From the NCBI RefSeq assembly GCF_000018865.1, contig NC_010175.1, forward strand, positions 4,278,001 through 4,342,000: a stretch of DNA of 64,000 bases, given 5' to 3'. This DNA is from Chloroflexus aurantiacus J-10-fl (lineage in GTDB: Bacteria > Chloroflexota > Chloroflexia > Chloroflexales > Chloroflexaceae). A model generated the notes under the pieces. It made no database searches. It saw only the letters and a program-made list of their open reading frames with translations, and had not been told where the DNA came from. A program made the translations under genes and the position numbers. Shown here one piece after another: positions 47,733-55,846 of this stretch (position 1 is the first letter of the stretch; each line of letters opens with the position of its first letter).

Positions 47733-50153
47733 TTAATTCCGCAATGGCTTACCGTGTTCGAGCATATGCCGGGCGCGGGCCTGCGTGCGCGGGTCTTTAA
47801 GCAATTCGAGAACCATCGCCCGTTCGAGCGCGTGCATATACACATCGTCAACCCACTGCGGGCTGCTCAGTTCGCCACCACACAGCACGTAGGCCAGCTT
47901 GTCGGCAATCACTGCATCGTATGGCGTGGCAAAACCGCCTTCGCGCATCTGATAGATGGCAATCCGTGCCGCTGCCAGACCATCCCGCCCTAGCGCATAG
48001 CAGGGTTTTGCTGTGACTGCCGGTGTATATCCCTCCGCGACCAGGCGTAACACTTCGCGTTTCGCTTCACCGATCAGGTAGTCCGGGTTGAAGACAATCC
48101 GGTCGGTTGGCCGTAGCAGGCCAAGTTCTTTGGCTTCGTGAGCACTGGTGGCGACCTTCGCCAGCGCAATCGTCTCGAAGACCTGCTGGAAGGCTTTCAG
48201 TGGATCACTGCCGTTGCGCACGGCGGCGGCAATAATTCGCCGGTTCATCTCGGTGCAGCCGCCCCAGGCTGGAATCACCCCCACACCGAATTCGACAAAG
48301 CCCATGTAGGTTTCGGCAGCCGCAACCGAGGCCGCACTGTGCATCGAAAGTTCAACCCCGCCGCCTAATGTCTGGCCGAACGGAGCGCTCACAATAGGTT
48401 TGGCGCTATCGCGCATGCGCCGGAACGTCTGTTGAACCAGGGCTGCGTACTCGTCAATATCGTCCCAGGCCCCGGTCATTACCGCTGCACCGACATCGTT
48501 GAGATCGAGACCTGCCGAGAAGCGTGGCCCCTGATTGCCGACCACCATGCCAACCCACGGTCCCTGATCCAGTTCGTCGAGAGCCTTAATCAGCATCTCG
48601 ATTACCTGTCCGCCAATGGTGTTCGCTTTCGAGTGCAGCTCGAAGCACAACACCCCATCACCAAGATCGATGACACTGGCGCTCTCATTCCCATGCAGTT
48701 CGCGTCCAGCCGCTTTGAGCGCAGCCAGATCGATTGCGCGTGGGTCACGCTGAATCGGTTCCAGTCGGCCTGTCGCAACGTTATAGGCCGCTGGCGTGCC
48801 GTCGATCTCACCGTAAAAACGACCATCGGTGGCAATTAGTTGATCCACCCATGCCGGGAGACTCTCACCAAAAGCGCGCATCCGACTCGCCGTTTCCGCG
48901 ATCCCCATCGCCTGCCAGAGCTGGAATGGTCCCTGCTCGTGGGCAAAACCCCAGCGCATGGCGTTGTCAACGTCGGCAACACTGTCGGCAATCTCAGGTA
49001 AGCGGCGGGCAGCGTAGGCCATCATGGGGTAGACGGCAGCGGCGACCAGTTGGGCACCCCGATCACCTTCCTCGGCCCGACCGAGAATGAAGCGCAGGCG
49101 TTCGGGGAGCGATTTGATCTTACGTGCTGCACCGATCAGTTCATCAACTGCCGCGGTTCCCTGGGGTGGTACGTATTCGAGCGTCTGCAAGTCGAGCGCC
49201 CAGAATTCACGTTTCCCATTCTGCCGCACCTCTTTGTAAAAGCCCTGGCCGACCTTCTTCCCCAGCTTGCCGGCGGCCACCAGCTTTTGCGTCAGGTCAT
49301 TCTGCCGGTAGACATCACGACTCTCGTCATCGGGAATCGCATCGTACAGATTTGCGGCGACGTAAGCCATCACATCGATCCCAACCTGGTCGAGCAGGCG
49401 GAAGCTCGCCGTATTCGGGCGTCCAATCAGCGGGCCGGTGAGGGCATCCACCTCTTCAACCCGGTAGCCGTGTTGCAGGGCATAATTGATCAGAACCTGT
49501 CCGGCGTACACAAAGATTCGGTTGCCGATAAAGTTGGGGCGATCTTTACAGATAACTACCCCTTTGCCCAGCCGCTCTTCGGCAAACTGACGGAACGCCG
49601 CTACTACAGCCGGATCGGCATCGTCGCCGGGAATAATTTCGAGCAGTCGCAGGTACCGTGGTGGGTTGAAGAAGTGGCTGCCGAAGAAGTGCCGGCGGAA
49701 GGCTTCACTCCGCCCTTCCGCGATGATTCGGATCGGAATACCTGACGTGTTGGTGGTGACGATTGCGTGCGGTTTGCGCACCTCTTCCAGGCGCGCCATC
49801 AAGGACTGCTTGGGGCCAATTTGCTCGACAATCGCTTCGACGATCCAGTCGCATTCGGCCAGCCGGTGAAAATCGTCTTCAGTGTTGCCCAGCGTAATCA
49901 GTTCGGCAGTCCGCTCACTGTAGAGGTTTGATGGCCGGGCCTTGCGCATCCGCTCAAAACCCTGCTGTACAATCCGGTTGCGGACTTGCGGGTGGTTGAG
50001 GGTGAGACCTTTTGCTTCTTCCTCAGCGGTAAGTGAAGAGGGTGGGACATCGAGCAAGATGACCGGAATACCGGTTCCGGCCACCAGAGCAGCAATTGCG
50101 GCACCCATTGTGCCGGCGCCGATCACGCCAACGCGCTTGATCTGATAGGTCAT
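47733..50153 (-). CDS. FadN-like 3-hydroxyacyl-CoA dehydrogenase / enoyl-CoA hydratase
   Basis: ATG 50153 is the start, after AAGGAGGA; the open frame further upstream lacks a site. The 806-residue protein has a Rossmann dehydrogenase first (VGVIGAGTMGAAIAAL, then HFFGSHFFNPPRYLRLLEII) and a crotonase-type hydratase later (GNQGPRFSAGLDLNDVG and FGQTLGGGVELSMH). This order matches FadN of Bacillus, the reverse of E. coli FadB. It carries out hydration and oxidation of fatty-acid beta-oxidation. It is divergent from the Rrf2 regulator. Confidence 0.9.
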   Translation of the reverse strand: MTYQIKRVGVIGAGTMGAAIAALVAGTGIPVILLDVPPSSLTAEEEAKGLTLNHPQVRNRIVQQGFERMRKARPSNLYSERTAELITLGNTEDDFHRLAECDWIVEAIVEQIGPKQSLMARLEEVRKPHAIVTTNTSGIPIRIIAEGRSEAFRRHFFGSHFFNPPRYLRLLEIIPGDDADPAVVAAFRQFAEERLGKGVVICKDRPNFIGNRIFVYAGQVLINYALQHGYRVEEVDALTGPLIGRPNTASFRLLDQVGIDVMAYVAANLYDAIPDDESRDVYRQNDLTQKLVAAGKLGKKVGQGFYKEVRQNGKREFWALDLQTLEYVPPQGTAAVDELIGAARKIKSLPERLRFILGRAEEGDRGAQLVAAAVYPMMAYAARRLPEIADSVADVDNAMRWGFAHEQGPFQLWQAMGIAETASRMRAFGESLPAWVDQLIATDGRFYGEIDGTPAAYNVATGRLEPIQRDPRAIDLAALKAAGRELHGNESASVIDLGDGVLCFELHSKANTIGGQVIEMLIKALDELDQGPWVGMVVGNQGPRFSAGLDLNDVGAAVMTGAWDDIDEYAALVQQTFRRMRDSAKPIVSAPFGQTLGGGVELSMHSAASVAAAETYMGFVEFGVGVIPAWGGCTEMNRRIIAAAVRNGSDPLKAFQQVFETIALAKVATSAHEAKELGLLRPTDRIVFNPDYLIGEAKREVLRLVAEGYTPAVTAKPCYALGRDGLAAARIAIYQMREGGFATPYDAVIADKLAYVLCGGELSSPQWVDDVYMHALERAMVLELLKDPRTQARARHMLEHGKPLRN

Positions 50154-50322
50154 CGGGTCCTCCTTGACCATTGCAGCCGCGCTTTCCACAAGCGAAAGCG
50201 CTCTCCACATCGTGACGCACAAGTCGGGTTGTATGGTTGGTCGCGACCTAACCCTTAGACGCACTGCGTCATGGAATGCCCATATCATACCACAAGTTGG
50301 CGTTTGTTGGGAAGAGGGAATG

Positions 50323-50351
50323 TTGACGCACGCCGGGCTTATTGCTACAAT
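50323..50351 (+). promoter_or_regulatory. promoter of the Rrf2 regulator gene
   Basis: TTGACG, an exact 17-bp spacer and TACAAT, 36 bp before the ATG at 50387. Confidence 0.65.
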
Positions 50352-50353
50352 TG

Positions 50354-50370
50354 TTAAGTGATCTACTTGA
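50354..50370. promoter_or_regulatory. possible Rrf2 operator over the transcription start
   Basis: TTAAGT, 5 bp, ACTTGA form an imperfect inverted repeat (5 of 6) just downstream of the -10 box, the usual place for autorepression. Confidence 0.45.
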
Positions 50371-50386
50371 CTATATGGAGGGGTGC

Positions 50387-50827
50387 ATGCGTATCTCAAG
50401 TAAAGGCGATTATGGCCTGCGTGCTCTGTTCGATCTGGCGCAACGGTACGGCGAGGGGCCGATCCAGAGCGAAGCTATTGCCATCCGCCAGGGCATTCCG
50501 GTCAATTATCTCAACCAGTTGCTCATCACCTTGCGACGGGCCGGCTTAGTCGAGAGTCTCCGGGGGCCGCAGGGTGGTCATCTCCTTGCTCGTTCCCCCG
50601 AATCGATTACGCTCCTGGAAGTGCTAACCGTCCTCGAAGGTCCTATTTTGCCCGCTGAAGGTGGTCGCGATGATCTTCAGCCTACCGAGCCGTCAGATCG
50701 CGCCGTGATCGATGAAATCTGGAGCGAGTTGCGCACCACCATCGAACGCCGCCTGGCTGCCATCACGCTTGATGATCTCTGCCAGCGTAAGCGCAGCCAG
50801 GATGGCACGGTGATGTATTACATCTGA
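50387..50827 (+). CDS. Rrf2-family transcriptional regulator (not IscR-type)
   Basis: ATG 50387 follows GGAGGGG; the longer frame is rejected because it would cover the promoter and operator. The 146-residue protein begins MRISSKGDYGLRALFDLA and has the winged helix with IPVNYLNQLLITLRRAGLV and RGPQGGHLLA. Only one Cys (DDLCQRK) is present near the C-terminus, so it lacks the three-Cys [2Fe-2S] site of IscR or NsrR and resembles CymR-like members. It is divergent from the FadN-like gene. Confidence 0.9.
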   Translation: MRISSKGDYGLRALFDLAQRYGEGPIQSEAIAIRQGIPVNYLNQLLITLRRAGLVESLRGPQGGHLLARSPESITLLEVLTVLEGPILPAEGGRDDLQPTEPSDRAVIDEIWSELRTTIERRLAAITLDDLCQRKRSQDGTVMYYI

Positions 50828-50867
50828 AAAGCGAACGGTCTTCTTTACAGGTCTCGTCTTCACATAA

Positions 50868-51452
50868 TAACCCATGTTGTCACCTATGCTGCGAGCAGGC
50901 TACGCGCAGCTAACTGCCAGGATGAACAACATGACGCTGCGCACAACATCGTGCAACGTAACTGTATGAGCCGTTTGGGAAGCAGCCAGTTCCTATAAAC
51001 GCACTCCTTCTTGCCTCAAGACTCTAGAACTTATTTCACAAAAGCTGTGCGGTCGTGCTCCCAGACGGTCGTACAAGCGCATGAACGCTTGCCAATCGCC
51101 GACGACAGCATATCACGCTCCCAGATTGCTGGTATGGCATTGGGAAGGGCTGACGAGCATCGCCAGTGCCATCACGCACGATCGGTTGCCTTGCCCGCTC
51201 ATTATGCGCGTGTCGCGAAGTTTGGAGTGCGGCAGCCATGCTGCCGCAATAGGCGTGCTTCGTATCAGGTGCATGTCACGTTGCTGACCCTGCTGGTCAC
51301 GGAGATGCTATGTGTGCTCGCCACGATTATAGAGTCTGTCAGGAATGAATGAGATACCTTCCAGTAGATGTTTTTGAAACAGGTTCTAGTTATACCCATC
51401 CTCTGTGCCCTCTGTGCCTCTGTGGTGACAAAAGTAGCAACCTGGGTTCTTC
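50868..51452 (-). repeat. MITE-like family 1, copy 3, interrupted by a family 2 element
   Basis: In reverse orientation, 50868-51020 matches the family 1 core (end TAACCCATGTTGTCACCT, and the GCGCACAACATCGTGC region) and 51390-51452 matches its outer segment (reverse complement of AACCCAGGTTGCTACTT and CACCACAGAGG). They are separated by the family 2 element, inserted at the junction of outer segment and core, so the order of insertion is clear. Confidence 0.75.
51024..51389. repeat. MITE-like element, family 2, copy 1 (nested)
   Basis: Ends are CTAGAACTTATTTCACAAAA and the reverse complement of CTAGAACCTGTTTCAAAAA. The centre has the palindrome GCGGCAGCCATGCTGCCGC (about 51229-51247). The whole element is similar to 53818-54098 in reverse. 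CTAG at both ends suggests an IS5-type target. Confidence 0.75.
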
Positions 51453-52302
51453 ATATAACAAGACCCATACTCTCCATCCAGAAGCGCAGCCATGACATTG
51501 TGCCGGCAATCAGCAGGGTTGGGATAAGGGCAATCGTTGCCGGTCGCGCCAGTTGGCGAATACTGGTCACTTTTCCTTCATACCCCATAAACAGACTGGT
51601 TACCAGGAGACACACCAGGTAGAGCACACCGAGGATGCCGAAGAAAGCGAGAAAGGCCAACGGCCAGAAGGTGATGCCCAGGTTGCCGTAAATTGCCGCC
51701 AGCGCCAGCAGGTCGATGGCGATGATACCGAGGAGTTCTGTCCAGCGGGTGAAGACCGGCTGCTGCGGATCGACGTTTTGGCGCAGCGTGTTGTTGAGCA
51801 CGATGTGGAGCATTGTCGCAATCGTGATCCCCATTCCCATCCCGGTGAGCGTGCGCAAGAAGTTGTCAGGCGGGTACCAGTTGGGTAAGCCAAGATCGAG
51901 AAATAGCGAGTTGAAGCCATCAACCGCCATAATTGCCACAAATGCCACCAGGGTGAGCGAGATGTGCCCCGGCGGGAGTTTACCGGCCCGCCCCCGTCCA
52001 ATCGCGTAGAGGTAGATGAAGGTGAGCATGAAACTCAGGTAGATGCCACTGTTACGTGCGCAAAGCGGAAATTGCAATCCACCGACAAAGATGTTGTGCT
52101 GCTGTGCACAGATGCCATGCACAACTGCATACATCTTCCATTCCAGCGGCATCCCCGGACTAAAGAGCAGCGCTACCAGCAGCGCACTAAAACTACCGGC
52201 GAAGATTGCTCCCCACGGCAGCGGACGTCGGGTTTCGGCCTGGCGCGCTGCAATGCGCTCTTGGGCCATCCGCAAAATCTCATCGGGTGTATACTCGCTC
52301 AT
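51451..52302 (-). CDS. DUF2085 membrane protein
   Basis: The 283-residue protein has about seven membrane helices and the DUF2085 signature VVHGICAQQHNIFVGGLQFP followed by LCARNSGIY; the two Cys and the His could bind metal or form a redox site. The function is unknown. Its start overlaps the TlpA-like gene stop by four bases (52299-52302), so the pair is translationally coupled and may work in thiol or metal chemistry at the membrane. Bases 50828-51450 upstream of its stop contain only MITE sequence. Confidence 0.85.
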   Translation of the reverse strand: MSEYTPDEILRMAQERIAARQAETRRPLPWGAIFAGSFSALLVALLFSPGMPLEWKMYAVVHGICAQQHNIFVGGLQFPLCARNSGIYLSFMLTFIYLYAIGRGRAGKLPPGHISLTLVAFVAIMAVDGFNSLFLDLGLPNWYPPDNFLRTLTGMGMGITIATMLHIVLNNTLRQNVDPQQPVFTRWTELLGIIAIDLLALAAIYGNLGITFWPLAFLAFFGILGVLYLVCLLVTSLFMGYEGKVTSIRQLARPATIALIPTLLIAGTMSWLRFWMESMGLVI

Positions 52303-52844
52303 CGTACCTCCGCTAATCGTTCGGCCAGTCGTTCGGCTGTGAGCGCACCTACGTGGCGAACGGCAATCGTTCCGTCGCTGTTGATGAAGAACGTCGTCGG
52401 CAAATTAATCACCCCATACCGTTCACCAATCACGCCATCACGGTCAGTGATGAGCGGGAAGCTGACTCCGACCTTCGGCGCAAAGGCACTGATCGCCTCA
52501 GTTGATTCATTGCGGTTCACCGCCAGAATGACCAGGTCGGGATTGGTACGCCGCGCCGCGTCGAGCGTCGGCATCTCTTCGACACACGGCAGGCACCATG
52601 TTGCCCAGAAGTTGACAATCACGGGCTTGCCCCGCAGATCGCTCAACTTGTATGTGCCATCGGCCAGGGTATAGCTAAAGTCGGGGGCCATCTCGCCGGG
52701 AATAGCCGCCCAGTCCGGTCGGGTGTCGATCAGACGACTTTCCGCCGCTATTGGTGTATCACCAACCAACAGCGCTTGACTGGGCGGTGTTGTGGTGCCA
52801 CAGGCAACCAGGATCAGGCTGAGGAGAATGATCAATCGTTTCAT
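52299..52844 (-). CDS. TlpA-type thioredoxin lipoprotein
   Basis: ATG 52844 starts a classical lipoprotein signal (MKRLIILLSLILVACGT, Cys at 15). The longer frame adds Lys-rich sequence without a site. The mature part has a thioredoxin fold with NFWATWCLPCVEEMPTL, its CxxC redox pair, and the cis-Pro in GVINLPTTFFI. It is predicted to reduce or oxidise disulfides, for example in cytochrome or copper-site maturation, on the outer side of the membrane. It is coupled with the DUF2085 gene. Confidence 0.9.
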   Translation of the reverse strand: MKRLIILLSLILVACGTTTPPSQALLVGDTPIAAESRLIDTRPDWAAIPGEMAPDFSYTLADGTYKLSDLRGKPVIVNFWATWCLPCVEEMPTLDAARRTNPDLVILAVNRNESTEAISAFAPKVGVSFPLITDRDGVIGERYGVINLPTTFFINSDGTIAVRHVGALTAERLAERLAEVR

Positions 52845-52964
52845 CGTGCGCTTCGTCAGGTCTATGGTTCGTATACTCTTGGGTTTCATTGTACCACGCT
52901 TGCCGTGGCAGGTCGGCTTCATGGCGGAGTGGGTTATGTGTTTGGGACTGATCACCGGCAATCT

Positions 52965-53327
52965 TCACAGCTCGCGACCGGCAATAATGCTCGCATGCCA
53001 GCCAGGGTGTACTTCCTGCAACCGCGCGAATTCTTCGCGAGTGTAAACGAACAGATCAATGCCGACCGGAAATCCAACCGGCAAAAAGTCAGCGACTCGC
53101 TCGCGCGGCGGCTTGTCTGTGGCAGAGACGATCAGGCAGAGATCAACATCACTACCCGGTGACGGCAAACCGTTCACCCATGAACCAAACCAGATCACAC
53201 GCTCAATTTGCGGGTGTTCTGAACGCAGTCTGGCGATATACTGCTCAACCGCCTGCTCGATACGAGCGCGATCAACTGATTTGATGACGACAGAATGTGA
53301 GGATGGCTTCGGCGTATTGGATGGCAT
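52965..53327 (-). CDS. MNT-type nucleotidyltransferase (antitoxin of HEPN-MNT pair)
   Basis: The start is ATG 53327, with GAGG upstream. The 120-residue protein has the minimal nucleotidyltransferase motif FGSWVNGLPSPGSDVDLCLI, with GS and DxD for metal and NTP binding. In characterised pairs the MNT protein AMPylates the HEPN RNase and silences it. It overlaps the HEPN gene by 56 bp, a typical coupled arrangement with HEPN first. Confidence 0.85.
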   Translation of the reverse strand: MPSNTPKPSSHSVVIKSVDRARIEQAVEQYIARLRSEHPQIERVIWFGSWVNGLPSPGSDVDLCLIVSATDKPPRERVADFLPVGFPVGIDLFVYTREEFARLQEVHPGWHASIIAGREL

Positions 53328-53661
53328 GGTGTGCCTCTGTTGCAGTGTAGAAATCGGTAGGTGCTCCCGAATCGAAACCGTTTGGGTAGCGGGTAGGAAT
53401 ATAATGCTTGTCAAGTATACGTGCGTAATCGATCAGTTCTGGTGGAGTCTGGATAGACTCGGGCAAATTACCGATCAATACCGTAAGCGTATGCCCCCAG
53501 GCGTCCATTCCCAGTTTGTGGAATACAGCTTTGATCGCTTTTTCGGCAGCCTGTTGGGCAGCGAAACAGCTCCACTCATAATCTCCATCGTCGAGCGCAT
53601 TGCGAGCGTGACGTAAATCTGCCTCTGCCTGTCGCCACCAGTCTTCGTAACGATTGCCCAT
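53272..53661 (-). CDS. HEPN-domain protein (toxin of HEPN-MNT pair)
   Basis: ATG 53661 follows GGAGAGA. The 129-residue helical protein has the HEPN pattern WWRQAEADLRHARNAL, SCFAAQQAAEKAIKAVF and DKHYIPTRYPNGF, which contains the conserved YIPTRYP region of this subgroup. HEPN proteins are RNases or RNA-binding; the R-x4-6-H catalytic motif is not obvious, so activity is uncertain. It is intact and paired with the MNT gene. Confidence 0.85.
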   Translation of the reverse strand: MGNRYEDWWRQAEADLRHARNALDDGDYEWSCFAAQQAAEKAIKAVFHKLGMDAWGHTLTVLIGNLPESIQTPPELIDYARILDKHYIPTRYPNGFDSGAPTDFYTATEAHHAIQYAEAILTFCRHQIS

Positions 53662-53817
53662 CGCTATTCTCTCCGTAATGGCTAGAACCATTTTGTAAGC
53701 AGAATGTCTTATTGGACGAAATCTTGATAATCGTTAGCGCGGCCAGATTACTCTTCAATAGTCATCTCTGAAATCATACACCATGTCACAGGCTATTGCA
53801 CAGAGTCAGATGTTGTA

Positions 53818-54098
53818 GAACCTGTTTCAAAAAACAGCTACTATGAGGGTATCTCATTTGTTGCCGACCGGTTCCATGATCGTAGATCGTAACGAGCACA
53901 CCCTGCATTCGCGTGACCAGCCGGATCAACGACCTGACACGTGCCAGTTCGTGAGCAAGGCTGGCGCGGCAGCATGGCTGCCGCACTCCAAACGTCGCGA
54001 CACGCGGATGATGAGCGAATAAGGCAACCAATCCAGCGCGTGATAGCACCACAGATGGTTGTTAGAGCGCGACAGCACAGCGTTTTATGAAATAATAG
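53818..54098. repeat. MITE-like element, family 2, copy 2
   Basis: The left end TAGAACCTGTTTCAAAAAAC and right end TTTTATGAAATAATAG correspond to those of the 51024-51389 element read in reverse, and the interior matches over most of its length, including the GCGGCAGC palindrome (53964-53986). It is about 85 bp shorter than copy 1. Confidence 0.75.
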
Positions 54099-54560
54099 CG
54101 GGGCAGGCGAGAAGCATCCTCCCGCTCTCTTTCAATCACGTGATGCTGTGTAAGGTGTTGCACGAGCGCGGGCTGAAAGCCCAACGCACAGGGAGTAGAT
54201 TCGGTGCCTCGTCTGTAACTCAGCAGGATGCCGTGAAGGGTTGACCAATGACGATTGCTTGCCAGGAGTGTCTGTTCTGCCGGTACCCGTAGGGACGTAC
54301 CGCCTTGCACCCTGACGTTGCGTTCGCGGCACGGCTTACTCGTACCGGCGCTACCTTGTCAGTACTCTACACTTGCCCTGCGCTGCTGGCATGCGATCAC
54401 ACGTTCTGTTTACTCTCAGGGTAGCCCATAGGCAAGCTGTGTGCCCATCTTCTGCACTACCAACCCGCCCCATCACTCAGCATGTCGGACGCACCGCCCT
54501 ACCTGGTTTATAATACCCCAATTGATAACCGATACGTGTCTCGTCTGCAACTGGTCACTC
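54099..54560. other. intergenic region before the HD/scpA operon
   Basis: No gene. Contains GGGCTGAAAGCCC (about 54169-54181), a small perfect hairpin related to the 13.4- and 20-kb repeats, and TATAAT at 54509-54514, 47 bp before the HD gene, without a good -35. Confidence 0.5.
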
Positions 54561-55049
54561 ATGTCACTATCGTATCGCATTCGACAGTTTCGTAGCGCTG
54601 TACGTGCCCGGATCACACCCGCCGAATACGATCTGGTGCGTCATCTGTTGACGCCGGCAGAGCAGCGCCTGTTTCATCAGATGCCACGCTACGATCAGCG
54701 GCACTGCCTGGACGTGTATTACACGCTGGTCGCGGCAGGTGAACAAGATGTGTTTCTCCTGCGCGCCGCACTCTACCACGATTGTGGTAAAGTTGACGAC
54801 CACGGACGGCCAATGGCGCTTGGCTGGTACGTGCTGGCAACTATTCTCAAACGCTGGCCGGCCCTGTACCTGATTGCTGCCCGTTTGATCGCGCCTATCG
54901 CTCTCTATGCTGGCCATGCCGCCCGTGGAGCACAGATGGCCGCTGCCGCCGGTTGTCCACCGGAAATTGTTGAAACCATACGTCATTACCATGATCCCAA
55001 CCCCCGTGGTCGTGCTGCCCGCCTGCAGTGGGCCGATGAACAAAACTGA
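54561..55049 (+). CDS. HD-domain phosphohydrolase-like protein
   Basis: ATG 54561 (MSLSYRIRQFRSAVRARITP) is preferred; the longer frame contains the promoter region. The 162-residue protein has the HD motif HCLDVYYTL and ALYHDCGKVDDHGRP, consistent with a metal-dependent phosphohydrolase. Substrate unknown. It sits four bases before scpA and is probably co-transcribed with it; this neighbour order recurs in related Chloroflexota by my recollection, which I cannot verify here. Confidence 0.8.
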   Translation: MSLSYRIRQFRSAVRARITPAEYDLVRHLLTPAEQRLFHQMPRYDQRHCLDVYYTLVAAGEQDVFLLRAALYHDCGKVDDHGRPMALGWYVLATILKRWPALYLIAARLIAPIALYAGHAARGAQMAAAAGCPPEIVETIRHYHDPNPRGRAARLQWADEQN

Positions 55050-55052
55050 TCT

Positions 55053-55799
55053 ATGCCTTACGCCGTCACCTTACCAGAGTTCACCGGCCCTCTCGATCTG
55101 CTGTTGCGTCTGATCGAACGGGCCGAACTGGATATCACGACCATCGCCCTGGCCAGTGTCGCCGACCAGTACCTGGCCCACGTCCGTACATTAGAAGAGG
55201 TTGAACCGCGTGAACTGGCTGAGTTTGTGAGTATGGCAGCGCGGTTGATTCTGATCAAGTCACGAGCGCTGTTGCCCCGTTCACCAACTACACCTGCTGA
55301 GGCAGGTGACGAGGACGCAGGACAGCTTGTGGCCCAGTTGGAGTTGTACCGCCGTTTCAAACAGGCTGCCGAAGTCCTGCGCCGCTGGCAGGATCAGGGC
55401 CGGAGCACGTTTGTCCGTCTGGCCCCACCGCCGCTCCTCCCTGCTCCTGCCCCCATCAGCTATCGTATTACCGATCTGCTCCACGCGCTTGAACGTCGGC
55501 GTCAGCTCCAGTTGCCACTGGCTCAGCCTGAACCGATTGTACTCGCGCCACGATTGACGGTCGCCGAAGTGGCGGAGCGGATTCGTGCGCGGTTGGAACG
55601 AACGGCCTGGTTTGATTTTACCGATCTGCTGAGTAATGACCCAACGACCGAAGAGGTGATCGTCTCGTTTTGGGCGATGCTCGAACTGCTCAAGCGACGG
55701 GCGATTGTTGTCGAACAGACAATGCTATTCGGACCTATTCTCATCGGGCGAGGAACGGCACCCATTGTCACCGAACCGGCTGACGAAGATGAGTTGTAA
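55053..55799 (+). CDS. scpA: segregation and condensation protein A
   Basis: The 248-residue protein opens with EFTGPLDLLLRLIERAELDI, the ScpA hallmark, and has VSMAARLILIKSRALLP and the C-terminal winged helix (VIVSFWAMLELLKRRAIVVEQ). ScpA is the kleisin that bridges the SMC dimer in chromosome condensation and segregation. No scpB follows; the next gene is a histidine kinase. Confidence 0.95.
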   Translation: MPYAVTLPEFTGPLDLLLRLIERAELDITTIALASVADQYLAHVRTLEEVEPRELAEFVSMAARLILIKSRALLPRSPTTPAEAGDEDAGQLVAQLELYRRFKQAAEVLRRWQDQGRSTFVRLAPPPLLPAPAPISYRITDLLHALERRRQLQLPLAQPEPIVLAPRLTVAEVAERIRARLERTAWFDFTDLLSNDPTTEEVIVSFWAMLELLKRRAIVVEQTMLFGPILIGRGTAPIVTEPADEDEL

Positions 55800-55846
55800 T
55801 TGCCGGCGGCATATGCGACAATGTGAATGATCATAACGAGGTAATC

